From: Bacteroidota bacterium
GTDB taxonomy: Bacteria; Bacteroidota; Bacteroidia; Bacteroidales; WCHB1-69
Reading direction: 5' to 3'
Assembly: GCA_023413895.1 (NCBI GenBank)
Contig: JAEZOU010000045.1
Span: 1-61,871 of the forward strand
Length of the DNA stretch: 61,871 nt
Shown: piece after piece, positions 34,548 to 43,252 of the stretch
How the letters are laid out: each line of letters starts with the position of its first letter
Numbering within the stretch: the stretch's first letter is position 1
Translations under genes and position numbers: made by a program
Notes under the pieces: generated by a model
What the model was told of the DNA's origin: nothing
Databases searched by the model: none
Seen by the model: the letters and a program-made list of their open reading frames with translations, nothing else

Positions 34548-35744
34548 ATGCCAAAAATTTCAAAAAAAGGGCAAATGATGCCATCTTCACCAATTAGAAA
34601 ATTGGTTCCTTTTGCAGATGAAGCTAAAAAACGTGGAATTCACGTATATCACTTAAATATTGGTCAACCAGATATCGAAACACCTGAGTGTGCAAGAGAA
34701 GCGGTAAAAAAAGCAAATATTTCTGTGCTTGCATATAGCCATTCTGCAGGTTACTTGAGTTGCCGTGAAAAACTTTCTCAATATTACAAAAGCGTAAATA
34801 TCGATGTTAATCCTGATGAAATCATTGTTACAAATGGTGGTTCTGAAGCGATTCTTTTTGCTTTCAATAGTTGTTTGGATAATGACGATGAAGTGATTAT
34901 CCCAGAGCCATTCTACGCTAACTATAATGGTTTTGCTTGTACTTGTAACGCAAAAGTGAAACCTATTTATTCTACAATAGAAAATGGTTTTGCACTTCCA
35001 AGTATCGAAGAGTTTGAAAAAATTATTACGCCTAAAACTAAGGCAATTATGATTTGCAATCCGAATAATCCAACAGGTTATCTTTACTCAAAAGAGGAGA
35101 TTTTGAAGTTGGCAGAGATTGTGAAAAAACATGACTTGTTCCTCTTCGCAGATGAGGTTTACAGAGAATTTTGCTACGATGGTCATGAACATTTTTCTGT
35201 TATGCAAGTTCCAGAAATTGCACAACATGTTGTTTTATTAGATTCAGTATCAAAACGTTATAGTGCATGCGGTATCCGTATTGGTGCTTTTGTAACACAT
35301 AATAAAGAGGTTTACGCTACCGCAATGAAGTTTGCTCAAGTTCGTTTGAGTCCTCCTTCTTACGGACAAATTATGACAGAAGCGGCTATTGATACTCCCA
35401 AATCTTATTTTGATGGCGTTATCCAAGATTATGTGGCTCGTCGAAATACAATTATCGAGGCTATTAACAAAATGCCAGGTTGTATGTGCCCAACACCTAA
35501 AGGTGCATTCTATATCGTGGCAAAATTGCCTATCGATAATTCAGACAAATTCTGTAAATGGCTTCTTGAAGAGTTCAATTATAACGGGAAAACTGTTATG
35601 ATAGCACCTGCTACGGGTTTCTACTCCAAACCATCTTTAGGAACTAACGAGGTTCGTATCAGCTACTGCTTGAAAGTAGAAGATTTGAAGGAAGCAATGA
35701 TTTGTTTGGAAGAAGCACTTAAGGTTTATCCAGGTAGAGTTTAA
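34548..35744 (+). CDS. Class I/II PLP-dependent aminotransferase, probably aspartate aminotransferase-like
   Basis: The 398-residue enzyme is a fold-type I aminotransferase. The PLP lysine is K236 in LDSVSKRYSACGIRIG, with the conserved NPNNPTG (171-177, N174), D202 and Y205 (FADEVYREF), and the distal arginine in NEVRISYC near 377. It moves an amino group between an amino acid, most likely aspartate, and 2-oxoglutarate; other substrates are possible. Its stop overlaps the uvrB start by one base (TAATG), so translation is coupled even though the two functions are unrelated. Confidence 0.9.
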   Translation: MPKISKKGQMMPSSPIRKLVPFADEAKKRGIHVYHLNIGQPDIETPECAREAVKKANISVLAYSHSAGYLSCREKLSQYYKSVNIDVNPDEIIVTNGGSEAILFAFNSCLDNDDEVIIPEPFYANYNGFACTCNAKVKPIYSTIENGFALPSIEEFEKIITPKTKAIMICNPNNPTGYLYSKEEILKLAEIVKKHDLFLFADEVYREFCYDGHEHFSVMQVPEIAQHVVLLDSVSKRYSACGIRIGAFVTHNKEVYATAMKFAQVRLSPPSYGQIMTEAAIDTPKSYFDGVIQDYVARRNTIIEAINKMPGCMCPTPKGAFYIVAKLPIDNSDKFCKWLLEEFNYNGKTVMIAPATGFYSKPSLGTNEVRISYCLKVEDLKEAMICLEEALKVYPGRV

Positions 35745-37765
35745 TGGATTTTGAATTAGTTGCACCCTATGCTCCCAGTGGAGACCAGCCAACCGCTATC
35801 AAGCAACTGGTCGAAGGCTTGAAACGTGGCGATGAAGCGCAAACCTTATTGGGCGTTACAGGCTCAGGTAAAACTTTTACTATTGCCAATGTGCTGAAAG
35901 AGGTGAATCGCCCAGCTTTGGTTTTAAGTCATAATAAAACTTTGGCAGCGCAGTTGTACAACGAGTTCAAACAGTTCTTTCCTAATAATGCGGTTGAATA
36001 TTTTGTTTCTTACTACGATTATTATCAGCCAGAAGCATATATTCCTACCTCAAATACTTACATTGAAAAAGATTTATCTATCAATCAAGAGATTGAGAAG
36101 TTAAGATTACACGCCACGTCTTCCCTCCTTTCGGGAAGACGTGATGTTATTGTAGTAGCCTCCGTTTCCTGTATTTACGGAATTGGAAATCCAGAAGATT
36201 TTGCCAAAATTATTATCAAGGTCGAAAAGGGAATGACCTTAAATCAAGACCATCTGCTCTACGCTTTGGTCAATGGTCTCTATTCCCGAACGGAGCTGCA
36301 TTTAGAACCAGGAAAATTTCGTGTTAAGGGGGATACGATTGATCTGTATCCTCCCTATAGCGATATCGCCTATCGGATTATCTTTTGGGATAATGAAATT
36401 GAGAAAATCGAAGAAATTGAGGTTGAATCAGGTAAGCGTATAACGGAATTAGATAGGCTTACTATCTATCCAGCAAATATCTTTGTAACATCTCAAGATT
36501 CTATAAATGAAGCTATTATAAATATAAAATTAGATTTAGGAGAACAGATTAATTATCTGAAGTCTCTTGAAAAACATTTAGAAGCCAAACGTTTGGAAGA
36601 TAGGGTGAATTATGATGTGGAGATGATGAAGGAGTTGGGCTACTGCTCTGGAATTGAAAACTATTCACGCTATTTTGATAAGCGCAAACCAGGAGAACGA
36701 CCATTCTGTATTTTGGATTTCTTTCCTGATGACTTTATTTTGGTTGTGGATGAAAGTCACGTTACCATTCCACAGATTGGAGCAATGTATGGCGGTGACC
36801 GCGCACGAAAAGTTAATCTTGTAGATTATGGATTTAGACTTCCTGCTGCAATGGATAATCGACCGCTGAAATTTCACGAATTTGAAAGCCTGATAGGTCA
36901 AGCTATATATATGAGCGCAACTCCTGCTAACTACGAGTTAGAACGCTCAGCTGGAGTTGTGGTAGAACAAGTAGTTCGTCCTACTGGGTTGCTAGACCCT
37001 CCTATTGAGGTTCGTCCCGCAGATAATCAGGTTGATGATCTGCTTAACGAAATTGAGGATACGGTTAATAGGGGAGAGCGTGTTTTAGTAACCACTTTGA
37101 CTAAGCGGATGGCGGAGGAGTTGACAGGCTATTTGATACGAATTGGTATTCGCACACAGTATATTCATTCCGATGTGGACACGTTGGAGCGAGTGGAAAT
37201 TTTGCAGAACCTGCGCGCAGGCGCTATTGACGTGTTGGTAGGTGTAAATCTATTGCGCGAAGGATTGGACTTGCCAGAAGTCTCTTTTGTGGCGGTGATG
37301 GATGCAGATAAAGAGGGCTTTTTACGTAATGAGCGTTCGTTGACGCAAACAGCAGGAAGAGCGGCGCGCCATGCCAATGGTCACGTAATATTTTATGGCA
37401 ATAAAGTCACTAAATCGATGCAAGCTACTATTGATGAAACAGAGCGCCGAAGAGCAAAACAGATTGCTTATAACCAAGAACATAATATTGTGCCCACAAC
37501 AGCCATAAAATCTGATGATACAAACCCCATTTATAGAACTGAAAATGCTTCATCTTCCCAATCTTATAATTCTTTTTCTATCCCCGAAAAAGTGGCTGCA
37601 GAGGAAGAAAATCCATATAAAATGCTAAATAAAGAGCAACTACAGACAAACGTAAAAAACTTACGTAAGCAGTTAGAAATTGCCGTTAAAGATTTGGATT
37701 TTATGAAAGCAGCGGACCTAAGAAACCGCATCCTTTTACTTGAAGAGATGATTTTTAACTATTAA
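35744..37765 (+). CDS. uvrB: Excinuclease ABC subunit B
   Basis: The 673-residue protein is a complete UvrB. It has Walker A GVTGSGKTFT (residues about 37-46), the beta-hairpin YYDYYQPEAYIP, Walker B VVDESH and helicase motifs TLTKRMAEELT and GVNLLREGLDLPE, with QTAGRAARH as motif VI. A C-terminal UVR domain (LRKQLEIAVKDLDFMKAADLR) binds UvrC. It verifies DNA damage and loads UvrC in nucleotide excision repair. The gene is coupled to the aminotransferase. No terminator is apparent in the 107 bases before the convergent capD-like gene. Confidence 0.97.
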   Translation: MDFELVAPYAPSGDQPTAIKQLVEGLKRGDEAQTLLGVTGSGKTFTIANVLKEVNRPALVLSHNKTLAAQLYNEFKQFFPNNAVEYFVSYYDYYQPEAYIPTSNTYIEKDLSINQEIEKLRLHATSSLLSGRRDVIVVASVSCIYGIGNPEDFAKIIIKVEKGMTLNQDHLLYALVNGLYSRTELHLEPGKFRVKGDTIDLYPPYSDIAYRIIFWDNEIEKIEEIEVESGKRITELDRLTIYPANIFVTSQDSINEAIINIKLDLGEQINYLKSLEKHLEAKRLEDRVNYDVEMMKELGYCSGIENYSRYFDKRKPGERPFCILDFFPDDFILVVDESHVTIPQIGAMYGGDRARKVNLVDYGFRLPAAMDNRPLKFHEFESLIGQAIYMSATPANYELERSAGVVVEQVVRPTGLLDPPIEVRPADNQVDDLLNEIEDTVNRGERVLVTTLTKRMAEELTGYLIRIGIRTQYIHSDVDTLERVEILQNLRAGAIDVLVGVNLLREGLDLPEVSFVAVMDADKEGFLRNERSLTQTAGRAARHANGHVIFYGNKVTKSMQATIDETERRRAKQIAYNQEHNIVPTTAIKSDDTNPIYRTENASSSQSYNSFSIPEKVAAEEENPYKMLNKEQLQTNVKNLRKQLEIAVKDLDFMKAADLRNRILLLEEMIFNY

Positions 37766-37872
37766 AATTGTAGTAATTCTCTCACTCCAAAAACAAACTT
37801 TTATAATTATATATTTGATTTGTTAAAAAGAAATTTTGGTGGTGATGTCAGGAAAAAGAAATTATGATCTCT

Positions 37873-39750
37873 CTAATTTAAAATATCAAATTTAGAATTG
37901 TTGCTAATAAATTCAGGAACAATCTCTTTCATCTTTTTGACAATAACAAAAGGATCACTATTTTTCAAAGCTATTAGTTGAGCAATTTTTTGAGATACAG
38001 ATTCATATTCATATCGACGAACATTGGCAATCATAATCTTTTTATAATCTGTTTGGATTGTATTTTCTTGATTTGCAAGTAATTCTTCATATAATTTTTC
38101 TCCTTCGCGTAAGCCAGAGAAACGGATTTCAATATCTTTTCCTAATACTAAGCCCGAAAGTTTTATCATTTTTACCGCTAAATCGTAAATTTTTACGGGT
38201 TGTCCCATATCGAAAATAAAAATTTCGCCACCATTACCTACCGCTCCTGCAGTGAGTACCAATTGACAGGCTTCAGGAATGGTCATAAAATAGCGAGTAA
38301 TATCAGGGTGTGTTACTGTAATAGGACCGCCATTCTCAATTTGACGTTTGAAAATAGGAATAACGGAACCCTTGGAACCCAATACGTTACCAAAACGAGT
38401 AGTGATAAATTTGGTGCATTCTTGATGGAAGTTTAACGATTGTACATAAATTTCAGCGATACGTTTCGATGCTCCCATTACGCCCGTTGGATTAACAGCC
38501 TTATCCGTCGAAATCATGACAAACTTCTCTACGTTATATTTTACAGAAAGGTCTGCTAATAATCTGGTCCCCTGTACATTAACTTTGATAGCAGCCTGTG
38601 GATTTTCTTCCATAATTGGCACATGCTTATAAGCTGCTGCGTGATATACTAATTGTGGTTTGTAAGTGCTAAAAACCTCTTCCATCTTCTCTGTATCCGT
38701 AATGTCGCATACCAATATTTCTACATTTTTCAAATGATTAAAACTATTGCAGTAGCTGCGCAAGAAGAAAACGGGAGTTTCTGAATTGTCAACTAAAATT
38801 AACTTTCCATAATTGAAATTTAGCAATTGTTGTACAATTTCGCTACCAATGGAGCCCGCAGCACCTGTAATCAAAATGGTTTTGTTTACGATATCTTTGC
38901 TAACCAATCGTTTGTCCATTACTATAGGATCACGCTCTAAAAGGTCTTCAATCTTTACCTTTTTAATCTGTTTGAAACTTAAACTTCCATTAATCCAACG
39001 TGTTACAGGCGGAACCTGTAATACTTTTACATTGTATGGAAGTGCAATTTCTGTAATTTCATTCTTTTTTGATGCAGGAAGATCCTGAACTGAAATAATT
39101 AGAAATGATATATTATTTTTTTGCAGATATTCATCTAATCTTTGATATTTAATTACAGGAAGATTTTCTACCTCTTTCCCTACTTTTTTAGGGTCTTCAT
39201 CAATGAATGCCAACACATTATATTTGGTTTTAACATCTCTATCTAATGCTTTTTTTGTAGTAATTCCGCTCTCACCAGCACCAAAAATTATGATGTTTTT
39301 TTTCAGTTTTGTAGGATTTACTTGCTCCAAATAGAAAAGTTTGAATGATAATCTGTAAATAATTAGAAATACAGTGGAGATGAAAAATTCCATTCCTGGA
39401 ATGGAAACAGGAATTAGATGCGTTCCATTTATTATGTATGTGATTTTGTTAAGGGCATAAATAAAGATTGTTCCTCCTAAGCATGAGAGAAAAATTCGGA
39501 TAACATTCTGTGCATTCGTATATCGAACGACCATTCTTTCTGTGCGGAAAAGAAGGAAAAATATAGCACGAATAGGAAGTATTAGTAAAGGAGCTTTCCA
39601 GTACATGTCAGAAGGTAAATTACTTAGCTCTTTGAATGATGCTCGAATTAATAGAGCTAACATAACGGCAAATCCTACGCAAATCAAGTCGAGAAACATG
39701 ATTACCCAAGTAGGAACTATATTTAATCTTGAAAAGTTTTGTTTTATCAT
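37873..39750 (-). CDS. CapD/WbpM-like nucleotide-sugar 4,6-dehydratase, membrane-anchored
   Basis: The 625-residue protein has four N-terminal helices (about 13-115) and a first Rossmann domain (IIIFGAGESGITTKKAL, near 152). The catalytic short-chain dehydrogenase domain begins at ILITGAAGSIGSEIVQQL (near 292). The active-site region STDKAVNPTGVMGASK carries the modified triad (T/S, M, K) of FlaA1/WbpM UDP-GlcNAc 4,6-dehydratases. It makes keto-deoxy sugar nucleotides for O-antigen, capsule or protein glycans. It starts four bases after the stop of the MurF-Alr fusion. No glycan gene cluster surrounds it. Confidence 0.92.
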   Translation of the reverse strand: MIKQNFSRLNIVPTWVIMFLDLICVGFAVMLALLIRASFKELSNLPSDMYWKAPLLILPIRAIFFLLFRTERMVVRYTNAQNVIRIFLSCLGGTIFIYALNKITYIINGTHLIPVSIPGMEFFISTVFLIIYRLSFKLFYLEQVNPTKLKKNIIIFGAGESGITTKKALDRDVKTKYNVLAFIDEDPKKVGKEVENLPVIKYQRLDEYLQKNNISFLIISVQDLPASKKNEITEIALPYNVKVLQVPPVTRWINGSLSFKQIKKVKIEDLLERDPIVMDKRLVSKDIVNKTILITGAAGSIGSEIVQQLLNFNYGKLILVDNSETPVFFLRSYCNSFNHLKNVEILVCDITDTEKMEEVFSTYKPQLVYHAAAYKHVPIMEENPQAAIKVNVQGTRLLADLSVKYNVEKFVMISTDKAVNPTGVMGASKRIAEIYVQSLNFHQECTKFITTRFGNVLGSKGSVIPIFKRQIENGGPITVTHPDITRYFMTIPEACQLVLTAGAVGNGGEIFIFDMGQPVKIYDLAVKMIKLSGLVLGKDIEIRFSGLREGEKLYEELLANQENTIQTDYKKIMIANVRRYEYESVSQKIAQLIALKNSDPFVIVKKMKEIVPEFISNNSKFDILN

Positions 39751-39754
39751 AATT

Positions 39755-42214
39755 TTATCGAATGTAGATTCTTTGAACTCTTTTTGATATGGAGGTTAGT
39801 AATTCGTACGGAGTTTTGCCAATCTTTTGGGCAATATCATCTACCCGATTGGTTTCTCCATATACAATAACTTCATCTTCAACACAAACAGAAATACCCG
39901 TTACGTCAATCATGCACATATCCATACAGATTTTACCAACAATTGGACAATGTTTTCCCTTAACTACCATTGATCCAATACCATTGCTTAATTCGCGCGG
40001 AAGACCATCGGCATAACCTAACGGAACAATGGCTATTTGCATATCGTGTTGTGCGGTAAATGTTCTGTTGTAACCAATAGATTCTCCCTTATATACACTC
40101 TTTATTTGTGTGATTAATGATTTTAATGTTATGGAATGTGATAGATATCTTTGTGTTTCTTTCGATGTTGAGAACCCATATAATCCTAAACCTAATCTAA
40201 CCATATCGTATTGATAATCAGTGTAATTTGTAATTCCAGCAGAGTTTAGAATATGTTTTAGAAAAGGTTGTCTAATTTGTTGAGTGATTTTTTGACAGAT
40301 TTTGTCAAAAATAGCAATCTGTTTTAGTGTAAATTGTTGTCCATCAGGATTGTCAGCATCAGCAAGATGTGAAAAAACAGAAGCTAATTTCAGTTGATGA
40401 TTATTTTGTATAATTGTTATCGCCTCATCAATTTCCTCTTCATAGAGACCAATACGATGCATTCCTGTATCGATCTTTAGGTGAATAGGAAATTCGGTAA
40501 TATGAGGGTAGTGGGAGAGCGATTTAACCAATTCTTTCAAATAATAGATTGTAAAAATCTCAGGTTCAAGATTATATCTAATCATTACATGAAAGTTGGC
40601 AGCTTCGGCACCTAGTACAATAATTGGCGTTCTAATATTTCTTTTTCGTAAAAGTACACCTTCATCGGTATAGGCTACGGCAAGGTAATCTATATGGTGG
40701 TAGGTTAACTCGTTCACCAATTCAGCATCACCCAAGCCATAACACATCGCTTTTACCATTGCAACCATTCGAGTTGTGGGTTTTAGTTTGCTTTTGAAAA
40801 AGTTTAGGTTGTTGATAATCGCTTCTAAGTGAACTTGTAGGTGTGTTTGCTGGCAACGATTTTGTAGTGATTCTACAATTTTCTCAAATCGAAAGCTTCT
40901 AGCACCTTTTATCAATACAGCCTTACCTGAAATATCAATTTGGTCAATTTGTAGTAGTAATTCTTCTGTAGTATTAAAGGTGTATCGGTTTTCTACTTCA
41001 AAAAGTGATGTATAGTGGGTAATTTTTGTTCCTATTAATACTAAAGTGGAAATTTTATTGCTATTAATCAGTTCTGCAATATGTTGATAATCTTCTGAAA
41101 AGAGCGTAACTTGTTCAAAATCAGAAATAAATAGAACCTTTTTTCTATCCTTAGCTTGATTCTTTAGGAAATCTAAAGCAATGCGTAAAGAGTTGATATC
41201 TAGGCTGTAAGTGTCGTTTATAACAATAGATTGATTCAAACCTTCTTTAACCTCCATTCTCATAGAGATAGAGGTTAGTTTCTGAAGTTTCTGATTGATT
41301 ATAGACACACAATAATCTAAATAGAGTAATAACACCACTACGTGCATAGCATTTTCTACAGAAGCATTATCCATAAAAGGTATGCTAATAGATTCTTCTA
41401 GGCCCTGAATGGAGACTATCGTTTGCTGATTTTTAACCTCTTTTTTGATTATTCTGTATCTTGCAGTTTTAGAATTGCCCCACGAAATCTTTTTTAATTG
41501 ATTATATTCTTTTTCTTGTAATAAGTCGCAAACTAATTTATAATCAGTGCAATATATGAGAGCTTCGGAGGATTGGAAAAGTTTTAATTTCTCTTTAGCT
41601 TTCTCTTTTGCATCAGTAAAAAACTGATTATGAGCTTCGCCAATATTAGTGAGAATACCTATTTGGGGCTGAATCATACGCTCCAATTTTTCCATTTCAC
41701 CGCATTGCGAAATCCCAGCCTCTAAAAGCGCAAAATTGTGTTTATTTTGCATTTGCAATACCGAAACAGCTACACCAATTTGCGAATTATAGCTATTAGG
41801 ATTAGCAGCGACAAAATAGGTGTCTGACAAGAGTTGTGTTAGCCATTCTTTTACAATAGTTTTTCCATTACTTCCCGAAATACCTACCACAGGAAATGTA
41901 AATTTTTTTCGATGTTCTATTGCTAACTCTTGCATAGCAAAAATAGCATTATCAACTTGGAAAAAATTGGCTTGATAGGTGGAAAAATGGTTGATATCTT
42001 GAGTAATTACAAAGTTTTTAACCCCTTTTTCATATAATTCGAGAATATATTTATGCCCATCATCTTTTTCAGTTTTGATAGCAAAAAAAATGGTTTGTGA
42101 AGGTAATGTCAACTTACGACTATCGAACAAGAACTCACTGATCGGAGAATTTTCATCCGACAAGCGCGAAGCTACGCAGGATATAGCTGCTGTAATATTC
42201 AGAGCTTTCATCAC
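39755..42214 (-). CDS. Bifunctional MurF-like ligase / alanine racemase fusion
   Basis: The 819-residue protein joins a MurF-like Mur ligase (about 1-450) to an alanine racemase (about 455-819). The ligase half has an intact P-loop (VVGISGSNGKTIVKEWL, near 110) and the Mur-type segment NDTYSLDINSLRIALDFL. The racemase half has the PLP lysine segment AMVKAMCYGLGD (near 490) and the catalytic tyrosine segment SIGYNRTF. Such fusions are frequent in Bacteroidota. A separate murF (55443-56702) is also present, so the fused ligase half may be secondary. D-alanine supply and D-Ala-D-Ala addition are successive steps, a rational pairing. Confidence 0.93.
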   Translation of the reverse strand: MMKALNITAAISCVASRLSDENSPISEFLFDSRKLTLPSQTIFFAIKTEKDDGHKYILELYEKGVKNFVITQDINHFSTYQANFFQVDNAIFAMQELAIEHRKKFTFPVVGISGSNGKTIVKEWLTQLLSDTYFVAANPNSYNSQIGVAVSVLQMQNKHNFALLEAGISQCGEMEKLERMIQPQIGILTNIGEAHNQFFTDAKEKAKEKLKLFQSSEALIYCTDYKLVCDLLQEKEYNQLKKISWGNSKTARYRIIKKEVKNQQTIVSIQGLEESISIPFMDNASVENAMHVVVLLLYLDYCVSIINQKLQKLTSISMRMEVKEGLNQSIVINDTYSLDINSLRIALDFLKNQAKDRKKVLFISDFEQVTLFSEDYQHIAELINSNKISTLVLIGTKITHYTSLFEVENRYTFNTTEELLLQIDQIDISGKAVLIKGARSFRFEKIVESLQNRCQQTHLQVHLEAIINNLNFFKSKLKPTTRMVAMVKAMCYGLGDAELVNELTYHHIDYLAVAYTDEGVLLRKRNIRTPIIVLGAEAANFHVMIRYNLEPEIFTIYYLKELVKSLSHYPHITEFPIHLKIDTGMHRIGLYEEEIDEAITIIQNNHQLKLASVFSHLADADNPDGQQFTLKQIAIFDKICQKITQQIRQPFLKHILNSAGITNYTDYQYDMVRLGLGLYGFSTSKETQRYLSHSITLKSLITQIKSVYKGESIGYNRTFTAQHDMQIAIVPLGYADGLPRELSNGIGSMVVKGKHCPIVGKICMDMCMIDVTGISVCVEDEVIVYGETNRVDDIAQKIGKTPYELLTSISKRVQRIYIR

Positions 42215-42233
42215 CTTTATAATTGAAAAAATA

Positions 42234-43241
42234 TTATTTTTTCGAGTTGTTCCTATTTCGTAAAATATCTACAGCAAGGTAGATGGCATTGCGCATAGAT
42301 TGTGCCATTGCTACATTTTTTCCCGCAATATCGTAGGCTGTACCATGAGCAGGAGAGGTTCTTACAATAGGCAAGCCAGCTGTGTAGTTAACACCAGTTT
42401 CTCCTGCTAATAATTTAAAAGGAATCATTCCTTGGTCGTGATACATAGCCAGTACAGCGCTGAATTTTTTGTATCGTCCTGATGCGAAGAAACCATCGGC
42501 AGGGAAAGGACCAAACGCATTTATTTTTTTGTCAGTAGCTTGCTGTATAGCAGGTAGAATAATATCTTTCTCCTCTTTGCCTAAGAGTCCGTTGTCGCCT
42601 GCATGTGGGTTTAGCGCTAATACAGCAATAGTGGGGTTTGTACATAAAAAGTCTTGAACTAAAGATTGGTGCAGAATGGTCAATTTATCAACAATTTTCT
42701 GCGTTGTAATTTCTGCCAAAACTTTTTTTATAGGAGTATGGTTAGAAACAAAAGCAACCTTTAACAAGTCATCAACCATCATCATTAATGAATTAGATGA
42801 TGAAAATTCATTGCTGAAGTATTCTGTATGACCAGAAAATTTAAATTTTTCAGACTGAATGTTTTCTTTGTTGATGGGAGCCGTAACAATAGCATTTATT
42901 TTGTTGTTTTTCAAATCTTTAGTAGCAGCTCTTAATGAAAGCTCTGCCAAATTTCCAGCTATTGCTGTAGAGTTACCCAATTCGATTTTTACCTCAGCAT
43001 CCTGAAGGTTAATCAAATTGGGTTTTTTATTTATAGCTTGATCAGCGTCTTTTATAAACTGAAATGAGAAATCTCCGAGATTAATGGCCTTTCGATGAAA
43101 GGTGGCAACTTTTGCTAAACCATATACAATGGGTGTACATACCTCCATCATTTTTGTATCGGCTAATGCCTTAATAATCACTTCATAACCAATACCATTG
43201 ATGTCACCATGAGTGATTCCTATTTTATACAGAGATTCCAT
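42234..43241 (-). CDS. pdxA: 4-hydroxythreonine-4-phosphate dehydrogenase
   Basis: The 335-residue protein is a full PdxA. Visible landmarks are GITHGDINGIGYEVI at the start, TAPINKENIQ and the metal-ligand segment SGHTEYF (H near 137), and AMYHDQGMIPFKLL with GLPIVRTSPAHGTAYDIAG near the end. It oxidises 4-phosphohydroxy-L-threonine in the DXP-dependent route to pyridoxal phosphate. It lies 11 bases after infB and 19 bases before the racemase fusion, a PLP enzyme, so cofactor synthesis and a user are neighbours. pdxJ is not adjacent. Confidence 0.95.
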   Translation of the reverse strand: MESLYKIGITHGDINGIGYEVIIKALADTKMMEVCTPIVYGLAKVATFHRKAINLGDFSFQFIKDADQAINKKPNLINLQDAEVKIELGNSTAIAGNLAELSLRAATKDLKNNKINAIVTAPINKENIQSEKFKFSGHTEYFSNEFSSSNSLMMMVDDLLKVAFVSNHTPIKKVLAEITTQKIVDKLTILHQSLVQDFLCTNPTIAVLALNPHAGDNGLLGKEEKDIILPAIQQATDKKINAFGPFPADGFFASGRYKKFSAVLAMYHDQGMIPFKLLAGETGVNYTAGLPIVRTSPAHGTAYDIAGKNVAMAQSMRNAIYLAVDILRNRNNSKK

Positions 43242-43252
43242 AATTATCTATT